Source: Myxococcus xanthus (GTDB lineage Bacteria > Myxococcota > Myxococcia > Myxococcales > Myxococcaceae). From it: a stretch of 54,906 nucleotides of DNA. Below, in pieces: positions 1 to 8,627 of this stretch. Below the pieces are notes generated by a model. The model was not told the DNA's origin, made no database searches, and saw only the letters and a list, made by a program, of their open reading frames with translations. A program made the position numbers and the translations under genes. How positions within the stretch are numbered: the stretch's first letter is position 1; the number at the start of each line of letters is the position of its first letter. The stretch spans positions 1 through 54,906 of the forward strand of contig NZ_JABFNS010000053.1 in the NCBI RefSeq assembly GCF_013116825.1, given 5' to 3'.

Positions 1-1187
1 GGGGCCGGTGGTGCCGCATCCTTGTTCGACATGAAGAACACCGCGCCGCCCGCGATGAGGCCCGCCAGCGCGAGCCCCCCCAGGCCACCCGTGAGCAGCG
101 TGCGCTGCCGGGCGCGCTTGACGTCCCGGGGCACCTCCACGCTGATGTCCACCGCCAGCGTGTCACCGGATTCGGTGTTGTTGCCCACGTTGGAGAACAG
201 CGCGGGGGACGGGTAGGGGCCCGTCGTCGTCGCGCCGCCGGGCCGCTTGAAGATGCCGCTGTTGCCGCCCGCGGCCATGCTCGCTTCGCGCAGGCCCTCC
301 AGCAGCTCATCCATTGTCTGGTAGCGCCGCGCCGGGTCCTTCTCCAGGCAGCGGCGGACCACCGCCTCGATTTCCGGCGGGATGTGGAGGTCCGGCCGCA
401 CCTGCTGGAAGGTGGGTGGGGCTTCCTTGTAATGGGCGAAGATGAGCTCGATGTGGTCGCGCGCGATGAACGGCGGACGCCCCATCAGCATCTGGAAGAG
501 CACGATGCCCAGCGAGTACACGTCGCTGCGCGCGTCGGTGGCGTTGCGCGCCTGCTCGGGCGCCATGTACTGCGGCGAGCCCAGGAACGTGCCGTTCTGG
601 GTGATCTCAGGAGAGAGCTGCCCCTCCTGGGGCGCCGCCACCGACTTCACCAGGCCGAAGTCCAGCACCTTGACCAGGTCCTGATCCTGCTCGTTGAGGA
701 GCATGATGTTGGCCGGCTTCAGGTCGCGGTGGACGATGCCCTGGCTGTGCGCCTCGCGCAGCGAGCGGCAGATCTGCTGGGTGATGGCGATGGCGCGAGA
801 CCACGCCAGCGGGCCGACCTGCCCCAGCACCTGGGCCAGCGTCCGGCCGTCCAGGTACTCCATGGCGATGTAGAAGATGCCGTCGTCCGTCTGCCCGTAG
901 TCGATGACGGTGACGGTGTTGGGATGGCGCAGCTTGGACGTCAGCGACGCCTCGCGCAGGAAGCGCTTCTGGAAGCCAGGGTCCCGGCTGCTGGGGAAGC
1001 TGGGGTTGAGTACCTTGAGCGCGACCACGCGCTCGAGCGGCGCCTGCAGGGCCCGGTAGACCTTGCCCATGCCCCCGATGCCCAACGGTTCCAGGATGCT
1101 GAAGCGGCCGTTCAGGTTCCGCCCGATGAGAGGATCCGCGCCCGTTCCAGTGGGTGCCTCGGGATTCGGCGAGTCGCCCTTGATCAT
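1..1187 (-). CDS. Serine/threonine protein kinase, C-terminus cut off by the window edge
   Basis: Eukaryotic-type (Hanks) protein kinase that would phosphorylate Ser/Thr of partner proteins at the inner membrane. Reading leftward from ATG at 1187 the frame stays open to the edge (about 395 residues seen). Visible kinase parts: glycine-rich loop GIGGMGKVY near residue 37, the ATP lysine in VVALKVL (Lys58), catalytic loop VHRDLKPANIM, magnesium loop LDFGLVKS and the activation-segment end YMAPEQA. The kinase domain is followed by a linker and, near residues 365-385, a hydrophobic segment ending in AGGAVFFMSNKD, read as a single membrane span, so an extracytoplasmic C-terminus probably lies beyond the edge. 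This one-span kinase layout is common in myxobacteria. It is transcribed away from the chemosensory operon; no partner is evident. The start was chosen because the kinase fold begins about 25 residues later; the ribosome site is weak. Confidence 0.93.
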   Translation of the reverse strand, partial: MIKGDSPNPEAPTGTGADPLIGRNLNGRFSILEPLGIGGMGKVYRALQAPLERVVALKVLNPSFPSSRDPGFQKRFLREASLTSKLRHPNTVTVIDYGQTDDGIFYIAMEYLDGRTLAQVLGQVGPLAWSRAIAITQQICRSLREAHSQGIVHRDLKPANIMLLNEQDQDLVKVLDFGLVKSVAAPQEGQLSPEITQNGTFLGSPQYMAPEQARNATDARSDVYSLGIVLFQMLMGRPPFIARDHIELIFAHYKEAPPTFQQVRPDLHIPPEIEAVVRRCLEKDPARRYQTMDELLEGLREASMAAGGNSGIFKRPGGATTTGPYPSPALFSNVGNNTESGDTLAVDISVEVPRDVKRARQRTLLTGGLGGLALAGLIAGGAVFFMSNKDAAPPA

Positions 1188-1223
1188 TCGTAGCCCCAGA
1201 CTGCAAGCAACATCGGTTCTCCA

Positions 1224-1241
1224 GAAGTGTCGCCGCACTTC
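1224..1241. promoter_or_regulatory. 18-bp perfect dyad upstream of the kinase gene
   Basis: Arms GAAGTG and CACTTC are perfectly complementary with a six-base spacer. The dyad lies 37 bases upstream of the kinase ATG, in the 244-base gap between the divergent kinase and cheW genes. Its shape fits a dimeric regulator's operator; which protein would bind is unknown. Confidence 0.35.
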
Positions 1242-1360
1242 ATCAAACCATACCTGCCGAGCGCTACGCACCAGTGGGCTGTCCGATCCAGCACGTCTGA
1301 TGCCTTCCGTTGCCGCCATCACCCGCCAATCGTGTGAGAGTGAATGCCGGTTAGCCCGCA

Positions 1361-1390
1361 TTGACGCCTCTTTGTCGGACAGACTAGCGT
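1361..1390 (+). promoter_or_regulatory. Candidate housekeeping promoter of the chemosensory operon
   Basis: TTGACG (1361-1366), an 18-base spacer and TAGCGT (1385-1390) resemble a sigma-70-type promoter. A start near 1397 would give a leader of about 35 bases before the cheW ATG at 1432. It is the best match in the intergenic gap; inference only. Confidence 0.4.
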
Positions 1391-1431
1391 GCTCCAATCC
1401 CGCGCTTCAGTGACAGGCGGGAGTTCCCCTG

Positions 1432-1998
1432 ATGGCAGATACACCAGACAATTCCATGTTCGCGCAGTCGCGCCGTCTCTCTGTCGAGGAGCGGTTGAGT
1501 CAGCTCGAGGAGGAGCAGGTCCAGCTGCGCCAGGAGCTGGCGTCGCTGACGGGCGAGCTGCGACTTCCAGGGATGTACCTGGCGGTGGACGCGGCGGGGA
1601 CCAGCGCGCTGATGGACGCGGAGACGGTGCAGGAGGTGGTGCGGCTGGTGGAGCTGGAGCCGCTGCCTGGGGCGCCCGCGCATGTGGCGGGGACCTTCGT
1701 CTACCGGGGCAGCCCGGCCGTCGTCGTGGACCTGGCGGCGCTCCTGGGGGTGAAGCGAGAGGCCTCCCTGGATGCGCACCTGGTCGTCTGCGGCGGCGGT
1801 GCGCGGACGGTGGCCGTGCTGGTGGACCGCGTGCGCGACCTGGTGGAGTCCCCGGTGCTGGTGGACGGGACGCCGGATGGGGCGTCGCCGCTGCCGTGGG
1901 ATGCCAGCGGGCTGATGGCGGGTCTGTGCCGGACGCCCGACGGCGTGCGTCCGTTGCTTCGGACGGCCGCGGTGCTCGTGGGGCCGGAGGCGCCGTGA
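1432..1998 (+). CDS. cheW: CheW-like coupling protein, first gene of a Che4-type operon
   Basis: Scaffold protein that would link chemoreceptors to the CheA kinase in cytoplasmic signalling arrays. The 188-residue product has a short N-terminal coiled segment (EERLSQLEEEQVQLRQ) and then a CheW fold from about residue 45, with the typical GTFVYRGSPAVVVDLAALLG strand pair. The N-terminal helix is an addition to the roughly 150-residue CheW norm. It opens a six-gene rightward operon; its TGA overlaps the GTG of cheR. The gene set matches the described M. xanthus che4 operon, which encodes an MCP, two CheWs, a hybrid CheA-CheY, one response regulator and a CheR and affects type IV pilus-driven motility. 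Assigning it as the Che4 orthologue rests on that match in gene content. Confidence 0.85.
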   Translation: MADTPDNSMFAQSRRLSVEERLSQLEEEQVQLRQELASLTGELRLPGMYLAVDAAGTSALMDAETVQEVVRLVELEPLPGAPAHVAGTFVYRGSPAVVVDLAALLGVKREASLDAHLVVCGGGARTVAVLVDRVRDLVESPVLVDGTPDGASPLPWDASGLMAGLCRTPDGVRPLLRTAAVLVGPEAP

Positions 1999-3452
1999 GC
2001 GAGGGCGTGCTCGACGACGCGACGCTGGCCCGGGTCGAGGACGTCCTCCAGTCGGCCTGTGGGGTGACGTTGGCGCGCAGCCTGCGCCGCTCGCTGGAGA
2101 CGGCGCTGGGCCGGGCCGCGCGTTCGCGAGCCCTGGAGCCCGACGCCTTCCTGCGCAAGCTCCTGGTGCGCGAGGCCGCGGCGGTGGAGTGCTTCATCGA
2201 GCACGCCGTCATTGGCGAGACGTACTTCTTCCGTCACCCGGAGCACCTGCGCGCCCTGGCGCGTCTGGCGCAGGCGCACCCGGCCCCGTGCTTCCAGGTG
2301 TGGAGCGCGGGCTGCGCCAGCGGCGAGGAGCCCTACAGCATCGCCATGGCCTTGATGGCGGAGGGGTTGCCCGAAGGCCGCTTCCGCGTACTGGCGACGG
2401 ACGTGTCGGGCCGGGCGCTCCAGCGCGCGCGGGAGGGCGTGTACGGCCCGTGGTCCCTGCGCCGCATCGAGCCGGAGCAGGAGAAGCGCTTCCTGGTCGC
2501 CAACGGCGACGACTACGCCGTCATCCCCCAGGTCCGGAACGCCGTGGAGTTCCGGCGCCACAACCTGGCCGTGGACCCGCCGCCCTTCATGGGCCTGGGC
2601 GCCATCTTCTGCCGAAACGTGCTCATCTACTTCCCGACGGAGCTCGCGCGGGAGGTGCTGAAGCGCTTCATCTCCGCGCTGGCCCCCGGTGGGCTGCTCT
2701 TCGTCTCTCCGGCGGAGGTGCCGCTGACCAACGGTCTGGAGCTGGAGACGGTGGACGCCGAGGGCAGCGTGGCGCTTCGGGTCCCCGCGCCGGGCGTGCC
2801 TCGCGCGGGGACGCCGGCGGCGCGGCTTCCTCGCCCGAGGATGGGCCGCAATCAGGTGGCCTCGCCGGTGCCTCCTGCCGGGTGGCCTCATGCGCTGGAC
2901 GATTCAAGGGCGCGCCGCGCGCGCGTGCCGGAGGGACGTCCAGCTCTGCGCGAGCCCGGGACGTCGCGCCCCGCGTGGGCCGCGTCAACGCCAGACCCCG
3001 TCACTCCCGCCGTGCCGCGCTCCGTGGCCGTGGATGCGCTCGCCGCCGAAGAGGTTTCTGCCCTGGAGCGCGCCATCATCGCGGCGCGCGCGGGACACTT
3101 CGAGGAGGCGGAGGCGCTGGCGCGCGAGGCCGCGAAGGCGCTCGTTCCCGAGGCGTACCTGTTGCTCTCCATGGTGGCCGAGGTTCGTGGCGACCTGAAC
3201 GGGGCCGTGGAGGCGGTTCGCAAGGCGCTGTACCTGGAGCCCCGGTTGGCGCTGGGGCACGCCACGCTGGTGGCCCTCTATGGGCGCATGGATCGGCCCG
3301 AGGACGCGGAGCGCGCGCGGCAGAACGCCCTGCGCGCGCTGGATGGATTGGATGATGAACACCCGCTGCGTGGGGTGGAGACGATGACGGCCGGCGGCCT
3401 GAGGCAGGCCCTGGCGCCAGTCGAGCAGGCAGGCTGGCTTGGAGTGCGCTGA
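1995..3452 (+). CDS. cheR4: CheR chemoreceptor methyltransferase with C-terminal TPR domain
   Basis: S-adenosylmethionine-dependent methyltransferase that would methylate glutamates on the adjacent receptor. 485 residues. The N-terminal helical domain is followed by GETYFFRHPEHL, the SAM-binding stretch SAGCASGEEPYSIAM near residue 103, and FCRNVLIYF, all hallmarks of CheR. A Pro/Arg-rich linker (about 265-345) leads to two or three TPR-like helical pairs, as in FrzF-type myxobacterial CheR proteins, where the TPR tunes substrate access. Start is GTG at 1995, overlapping the preceding TGA by two bases; the frame is open further upstream, but that part runs inside cheW and is not family-like. 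No CheB demethylase is found in the cluster. Confidence 0.93.
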   Translation: MSEGVLDDATLARVEDVLQSACGVTLARSLRRSLETALGRAARSRALEPDAFLRKLLVREAAAVECFIEHAVIGETYFFRHPEHLRALARLAQAHPAPCFQVWSAGCASGEEPYSIAMALMAEGLPEGRFRVLATDVSGRALQRAREGVYGPWSLRRIEPEQEKRFLVANGDDYAVIPQVRNAVEFRRHNLAVDPPPFMGLGAIFCRNVLIYFPTELAREVLKRFISALAPGGLLFVSPAEVPLTNGLELETVDAEGSVALRVPAPGVPRAGTPAARLPRPRMGRNQVASPVPPAGWPHALDDSRARRARVPEGRPALREPGTSRPAWAASTPDPVTPAVPRSVAVDALAAEEVSALERAIIAARAGHFEEAEALAREAAKALVPEAYLLLSMVAEVRGDLNGAVEAVRKALYLEPRLALGHATLVALYGRMDRPEDAERARQNALRALDGLDDEHPLRGVETMTAGGLRQALAPVEQAGWLGVR

Positions 3453-5090
3453 GTGGCGCGCGCTCCGCACGAGGTGGGAGGCAACGTGGACGTCAAAGGG
3501 ACGCACCTGACACCGCCGGGCCGCGCGCCGGGGACCAGGCTCAGTCTGCGGATGAAAATCCTCGCGCTCACCGGGGCGACGGGGGGGCTGGTGGCCGTCA
3601 TCCTCATCACCACGACGTGGATGCAGATGGGCGACGCGCTTCGCAACGACCTGTCCCGCCGAGCCAACTCGGTGAGCGTGGAGCTGGCGAAGACGCTGGC
3701 GCCCATGCTGAGCGCGAGGCGCGACCCGGAGCGGCTGCAGGAGTTGGTGCAGGGCGCGCTGAGCCTGGGGCCCGAGGTCGCGTATGTCCGCGTCCACGAC
3801 GCGGACGGCGTCCTCCTGGGCGAGGCCGCCGCGGAGCGCTACGTCGGCGAGGCGCAGGCTCCGGCCTCCGTCGAAGGCGATGCCTCGGTGCTCCGCCGCA
3901 GGTCCGTGAAGGGCACGGGCCTGGTGGAGACGACGACGTCCGTGCTCGCGGCGGGCTCCACCGCGCAGCTGGGCACCCTCCAACTGGCGCTCCATGAGGA
4001 GGGGCTGAGCCAGACGCTGCGGGAGGCCACGCGCTTCACGGCCATCATCAGCCTGCTCGTGCTGGTGGCCTGCATGGTGGCGGCATGGCTGGTGTCCGGG
4101 ATGCTCGTGGTGCCGCTGGAGCGGCTGGCGCGCGCGGCGGCGGGCATCGCGGCGGGAGACCTGCGCCAGCAGGTGGACCTCCAGGGCTCGGACGAGATTG
4201 GCGACGTGGCGCGCAGCTTCGCGGTGATGACGGACGCGCTCTCCCACCTGCTGCAGGACCTGCGCGGCGCGGCGGCGGAGATGGAGCGCGAGGCGGCGGG
4301 CGTGCTGGCCACCTCCACGCAGCAGTCGGCCATGGCCCACCAGCAGGCCTCCGCCATCAATGAGACGAGCACCACGGTGGCGGAGATTGCCCAGACGTCC
4401 AAGCAGGCCACGGCCTACGCGGACTCGGTCATCTCCCAGACGCAGAAGTCCGAAGCCCTCAGCGCGGAGGGGCAGCAGGTCGTCAGCGAGAGCGTCTCCG
4501 GCATGGAGAAGCTGGGCGAACAGGTGAAGGCCATTGCCCTGTCCATCACCGACCTCAGCGAGCGCACCATGCAGATTGGCGACATCATCGGCACGGTGAA
4601 GGACGTGGCCGAGCAGTCCAACCTGCTGGCACTCAATGCCTCCATTGAAGCGGCGAAGGCCGGGGAGCATGGCCGGGGCTTCGCGGTGGTGGCCACGGAG
4701 ATGCGCACGCTGGCGGAGCAGTCCCGCATCGCCGCGGAGCAGGTGCGCGGCCTGCTCAACGAAGTGCAGAAGGGGACGAGGCAGGCCGTCAGCGCCACGG
4801 AGGAAGGCAGCCGCCGGGCGCAGTCGGCCATGGAGTTGGCTCGCGAAGCGGGGACGACCATCCTGGGCCTGTCGGAGGTCATCCGCGAGTCGTCGGGCGC
4901 GGCGCGGCAGATTGCCGGCAACACGCGTCAGCAGACCATTGGCGTGGAGCAGATTTCCACGGCCATGAGCGAGCTGACATCCGCCATGGGAGACTCAGTG
5001 GAGAGCACCCGGCGCATCGAACAGGTGTCAGGCAACCTGACCAATCTCTCGAAACGGTTCTCGGACCTGGTGGGTAGGTACCAGTTATGA
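3453..5090 (+). CDS. mcp4: Methyl-accepting chemotaxis protein (Mcp4-type), two spans with HAMP
   Basis: Membrane chemoreceptor that would sense an unknown ligand or surface cue and control CheA. 545 residues starting with GTG directly after the cheR stop. First membrane span about residues 36-56, a periplasmic domain of roughly 135 residues, second span about 195-222 ([18 protein letters not shown]), a HAMP domain, then the long signalling hairpin. The tip region includes [19 protein letters not shown] and [18 protein letters not shown], near-invariant in MCPs. There is no C-terminal pentapeptide tether, so CheR must bind otherwise, perhaps through its TPR domain (inference). The periplasmic domain is not a family I recognise. 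A GTG at 3486 is an alternative start that shortens only the N-terminal tail. Confidence 0.95.
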   Translation: MARAPHEVGGNVDVKGTHLTPPGRAPGTRLSLRMKILALTGATGGLVAVILITTTWMQMGDALRNDLSRRANSVSVELAKTLAPMLSARRDPERLQELVQGALSLGPEVAYVRVHDADGVLLGEAAAERYVGEAQAPASVEGDASVLRRRSVKGTGLVETTTSVLAAGSTAQLGTLQLALHEEGLSQTLREATRFTAIISLLVLVACMVAAWLVSGMLVVPLERLARAAAGIAAGDLRQQVDLQGSDEIGDVARSFAVMTDALSHLLQDLRGAAAEMEREAAGVLATSTQQSAMAHQQASAINETSTTVAEIAQTSKQATAYADSVISQTQKSEALSAEGQQVVSESVSGMEKLGEQVKAIALSITDLSERTMQIGDIIGTVKDVAEQSNLLALNASIEAAKAGEHGRGFAVVATEMRTLAEQSRIAAEQVRGLLNEVQKGTRQAVSATEEGSRRAQSAMELAREAGTTILGLSEVIRESSGAARQIAGNTRQQTIGVEQISTAMSELTSAMGDSVESTRRIEQVSGNLTNLSKRFSDLVGRYQL

Positions 5091-5470
5091 ACGCAAAGGT
5101 GCTCATCGTCGAAGACACGAAGACCATCACCAACCTTCTTCAGGTGTACCTGATGGGGTGGGGGTTGGAGTTCTTCGACGCTCCGAATGGCGCGATTGGA
5201 CTGACCAAGGCGCGGGAGCTCAAGCCGGACCTCATCATCTCGGATGTGCAGATGCCGGAGATGGATGGCTTCGCGCTGTGCGCGGCGATCCGCGCGGACC
5301 GGCAACTCCACGACACCCCTTTCATGATGCTCACGTCGCTGAAGGACGACGCGAGCCGGCAGAAGGGCAAGCTGGTGGGTGCCAGCGCCTTCCTCAACAA
5401 GCCGGTGTCCGTGGACGACCTTCGTTCGAAGGTGCGCGACATCCTGAAGCTCCCCGCGACCCGGTACTGA
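5087..5470 (+). CDS. cheY4: CheY-like single-domain response regulator
   Basis: Stand-alone receiver domain of 127 residues, expected to be phosphorylated by the CheA of this operon and to act on motility output. Acidic pocket residues Glu9 and Asp10, phosphoacceptor Asp53 in [12 protein letters not shown], Thr83 and Lys105 (FLNKPVS) are all in place, so it should be active. The ATG overlaps the receptor stop as ATGA, which implies translational coupling. In M. xanthus the matching gene, cheY4, is the one whose deletion reproduces the che4 motility phenotype; that is literature knowledge carried over by gene order. Confidence 0.93.
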   Translation: MNAKVLIVEDTKTITNLLQVYLMGWGLEFFDAPNGAIGLTKARELKPDLIISDVQMPEMDGFALCAAIRADRQLHDTPFMMLTSLKDDASRQKGKLVGASAFLNKPVSVDDLRSKVRDILKLPATRY

Positions 5471-5474
5471 GCGC

Positions 5475-6059
5475 ATGTCGAAGGATGACGCCAAGATTGA
5501 CTCCGCCGGGCTGCGACGCCAGCTCACCGAGGCGCACTCGCTGCTGGACGGCAAGCAGGGGGTGAGCCCCGAGAAGCGTCGCGAGGTGCTCAGCGCCCGC
5601 GCCCGGGCCCTGGCCGAATCCCGCCACGAGGAGCGCCAGGAGGTGCTCTCCGTGCTGGCCTTCCAGGTGGGCGGCGAACGCTATGCGGTGCGAATCGAGC
5701 ACGTGGACCACGTGATTGAAGCGCGCGGCATCGCCTCGCTGCCCGGTGCTCCCCGGCACGTGCTGGGGGCGCTGGTGAGCCGCTCGCGCGTGGTGCCGGT
5801 GTTGGACCTGCGCCAGCTCCTGGGGCTGGAGGGGGGCGGCATGTCGGACCTCAGCAAGGTCGTGGTGGTCGAGGCGGATGACAGTGAAGAGGGGTTCGGG
5901 CTGGCGGCGGAGTCCGTCGAAGGGCGCAAGGAATTGCCGAAGGCGGAGCTGTCCCAGCCTCCGCCCGGGCCCTTCTTGTTCCTCACGCCGGACCGGCTGA
6001 CGGTGTTGGACCTGGAGCAGCTCGGGGGCCCGTCCGCCACGCGGCCCGAAGGGGAGTAG
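5475..6059 (+). CDS. cheW: Second CheW-like coupling protein
   Basis: Coupling protein of 194 residues. An N-terminal extension of about 55 residues, rich in Arg and Glu and probably helical, precedes a CheW domain beginning at VLAFQVGGERYAVRIEHV, with LPGAPRHVLGALVSRSRVVPV and FLTPDRLTVLDLEQL further on. Two CheW proteins with different N-terminal extensions in one operon could build two kinds of array contact (inference). It sits four bases after cheY and nine before cheA. Confidence 0.88.
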   Translation: MSKDDAKIDSAGLRRQLTEAHSLLDGKQGVSPEKRREVLSARARALAESRHEERQEVLSVLAFQVGGERYAVRIEHVDHVIEARGIASLPGAPRHVLGALVSRSRVVPVLDLRQLLGLEGGGMSDLSKVVVVEADDSEEGFGLAAESVEGRKELPKAELSQPPPGPFLFLTPDRLTVLDLEQLGGPSATRPEGE

Positions 6060-6068
6060 GCACGCGCC

Positions 6069-8615
6069 ATGGATCCTCAGCTCTTGCGCAGCATCTGGCC
6101 GGTGTTCTCCGCGGAGACGCGCGAGCAGATTCAGGCCATCGGGTCGAAGGTGTTGGGGCTGGAGGGCCCGGCGCAGGGGCGTGAGCCGGACCTGCTCCCG
6201 TCGCTCAAGCGGCTGGTCCACAGCCTCAAGGGCTCCGCGGCCAGCCTGGGCCTGGACGACATCGAGCAGGTGGTGCACGCCATCGAGGACGGGCTGGCCA
6301 CCTTCAACCAGGAGGAGCGGCTGCCCCGCGACACGGTGGAGGCCATGCTGCGCGGCCTCTCCGCCATCGAAGGCGCCATGGCCCGTGGCGACGCCGGACA
6401 GTCGCCCGTGGTGGAGGGACTGGCCTCGCTGCTGGCCGCCCTGGGCCACGAGTCCGCGGAGGCCGTCCCCCAGACGGCGGCCTCGGGCGCGGCCGCGCAG
6501 GGGCTGGAGGTGTTGGACCTGCTCGAAGCGGGGTTGAGCGCGCTGTGCTCGCCGGATGTGCCGGACCGGGCGGCGGTGGTTCGCACGGCGGTGGAGCGGG
6601 CCCGCGCGTTGAAGGCGTCCGCCGAGTCCGCCGGGGCGCAGAAGGTGGCCACGCTGGCGGAGGCCGCGGCGTTGGGCTTCACGCGCATGGAGCCGGGCGG
6701 TGACTCCGCGGGGGTGGCCGCATCGGACGTGGCTGGAACGCTGGTGGACCTGCGGACGGCGTTGGAGGCCGAGGGTGGAGCGGGGGCGGTGGCCCGCGCC
6801 GTCCATTCGCTGCGCGCGTCGCCGTCGCCCGCGCCCGTGGAAAGCGCGGCGGCGCAGGGACCCGCGGGGGCCGCGGCCACGACAGAGTCCCGCGGACCGG
6901 CGGACCAGACGGTGCGCGTGTCGGTGAAGACGCTGGAGTCCATCGCGCTCCAGGTGGAGCTGCTCCTGGCCGGCCGCGCGCAGCAGACGCGGCGTGGCGC
7001 GGCGCACCGCGTGTTGATGGACGGCATGCGCGAGGTGCTGATGCACCTGGAGCGCGCGTCGTCGCAGCTCGCGATGGCGGGCGGCGGTCCCGCGCTGGAG
7101 CCGCTCCGCGCGGGCGTGACGCAGATGCGCGGACTGCAGAAGCAGCTCCTGGAGCTGACGAAGGAGTCGCACCGCGACGGTGAGCAGCTCACGCTGGTGG
7201 CCCAGGTGGCGCGCGATGATTTGCGCGACCTGCGCATGGTGCCGGCCTCGCAGGTGCTGGAGCCGCTGCGGCGCACCGTGCGTGAGACGTCCGCGCGGCT
7301 GGACAAGCAGGTGACGCTGGAGCTTTCGGGCGGCGAGGTCCGGCTGGACCGGCGCATCCTCGACGCGCTGAAGGACCCGCTGCTGCACCTGGTGCGCAAC
7401 GCCATCGACCACGGCCTGGAGTCCACCGAGGAGCGGCGGGCCGCGGGCAAGCCCGAAGCAGGGCGCCTGACGGTAAGGGTGGAGCCTCGGGGCTCGCGCA
7501 TCGCGGTGGTGGTGGAGGATGACGGCTCCGGTTTGTCACCCAGCCGGGTGCGCGCCACGGCGGTGCGGCGGGGGCTGCTGTCGGCAGATGAGGCGGAGAA
7601 GCTGTCGGACGCGCAGGCGGCGCGGCTCATCTTCCAGCCAGGCTTCTCCACGCGGGAGCAGGTGTCGGCGACGTCCGGGCGGGGCGTGGGCCTGGACGTG
7701 GTGCAGGCGACGGCGCAGCGCCTCCAGGGCTCGGTGGACGTGGCCTTCACGGCGGGCCGGGGTACGCGCTTCACCGTGGACCTGCCGCTGACGCTGGCCG
7801 CGGCGTTGGGACTGCTCGTGCGCACGGGCACCACGGTGTCCGCCATTCCCTCCGACAGCGTGAATCGCATCCTCCGGCTGAACCCGGACGACGTGGGCAC
7901 CGTCGCGGGCCGCGTGGTGGCGCGGCTGGACGGGGAGCAGCTCACGTTCCTGCCGCTGGCGGAGGCCATTGGCCTGCCCCGGCTGCCGCTGGCGCTGGAC
8001 TCCGGGAAGGTGCAGGCCGCCGCGCTGCTGACGGTGGGCGAGGACAAGGTGCTGTACGCCATCGACGAGGTGGTGGGGCAGCAGGAGATTGTCGTCCGCT
8101 CGCTGGGGCGCCACCTCAAGGGCGTGCGGCACCTGGCGGGCGCGGCGGTGCTGGACGACGGCCGCGTGGTACCGGTGCTCAACGCGGCGGAGCTGGTGCG
8201 CGCGGCGCGGCCGGAGACGCGCTCGGTGGTTCGCGAGACGGCGCGGCCTCGCATCCTCGTGTGTGACGACGCGCTCACCACGCGCTTCGCCATGAAGTCG
8301 CTGCTGGAGATTGCCGGCTACCCGGTGGTGACCGCGGCGGACGGCGAAGAGGCGTGGGGCATCCTGGAGCGCACGCCCTGCCAGCTGGTGGTCAGCGACT
8401 GGCAGATGCCCCGGCTGGACGGCGTGGGGCTGGCGCGGCGAATCAAGTCGCACCCACAGCTGCACCGCACGCCCATCATCCTGGTGACGTCGCTCGACAG
8501 TCCCGAGGACCGCGCCGCCGGTCTGGAGGCGGGCGCGGACGGGTACCTCGTCAAGCGCGAGGTGGAGCGAGGCCGCCTGCTGGAGCTGGTGCGCCAGCTG
8601 CTGCCCGTGTCCTGA
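6069..8615 (+). CDS. cheA4: Hybrid CheA histidine kinase with C-terminal CheY receiver
   Basis: Central kinase of the operon, 848 residues. N-terminal HPt domain with phospho-acceptor His51 in LVHSLKGSAASLGLDD; a second helical segment (about 150-260) may be a degenerate HPt repeat; dimerisation domain; ATPase domain with N-box LHLVRNAIDHGLE near 442, VVEDDGSGLS and GRGVGLDVV; CheW-like P5 domain (about 570-715); and a receiver domain from about 728 with Asp777 in VVSDWQMPRLDG. The receiver keeps the acid pair (VCDDA) and a lysine after GADGYLV. A CheA-CheY fusion like FrzE and CheA4 of M. xanthus suggests the fused receiver is a phosphate sink or internal regulator while the free CheY carries output (inference). 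Last gene of the operon. Confidence 0.95.
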   Translation: MDPQLLRSIWPVFSAETREQIQAIGSKVLGLEGPAQGREPDLLPSLKRLVHSLKGSAASLGLDDIEQVVHAIEDGLATFNQEERLPRDTVEAMLRGLSAIEGAMARGDAGQSPVVEGLASLLAALGHESAEAVPQTAASGAAAQGLEVLDLLEAGLSALCSPDVPDRAAVVRTAVERARALKASAESAGAQKVATLAEAAALGFTRMEPGGDSAGVAASDVAGTLVDLRTALEAEGGAGAVARAVHSLRASPSPAPVESAAAQGPAGAAATTESRGPADQTVRVSVKTLESIALQVELLLAGRAQQTRRGAAHRVLMDGMREVLMHLERASSQLAMAGGGPALEPLRAGVTQMRGLQKQLLELTKESHRDGEQLTLVAQVARDDLRDLRMVPASQVLEPLRRTVRETSARLDKQVTLELSGGEVRLDRRILDALKDPLLHLVRNAIDHGLESTEERRAAGKPEAGRLTVRVEPRGSRIAVVVEDDGSGLSPSRVRATAVRRGLLSADEAEKLSDAQAARLIFQPGFSTREQVSATSGRGVGLDVVQATAQRLQGSVDVAFTAGRGTRFTVDLPLTLAAALGLLVRTGTTVSAIPSDSVNRILRLNPDDVGTVAGRVVARLDGEQLTFLPLAEAIGLPRLPLALDSGKVQAAALLTVGEDKVLYAIDEVVGQQEIVVRSLGRHLKGVRHLAGAAVLDDGRVVPVLNAAELVRAARPETRSVVRETARPRILVCDDALTTRFAMKSLLEIAGYPVVTAADGEEAWGILERTPCQLVVSDWQMPRLDGVGLARRIKSHPQLHRTPIILVTSLDSPEDRAAGLEAGADGYLVKREVERGRLLELVRQLLPVS

Positions 8616-8627
8616 CGGCGCCGCGCC

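Noticed and set aside
2985-4670. 561-codon leftward frame opposite cheR and mcp
   Set aside because: Antisense shadow of strongly recognised genes; His/Arg/Gln-rich composition and no motif.
6131-8293. 720-codon leftward frame opposite cheA
   Set aside because: Ser/Arg-rich antisense product of G/C third-position bias; cheA on the other strand has all family motifs.
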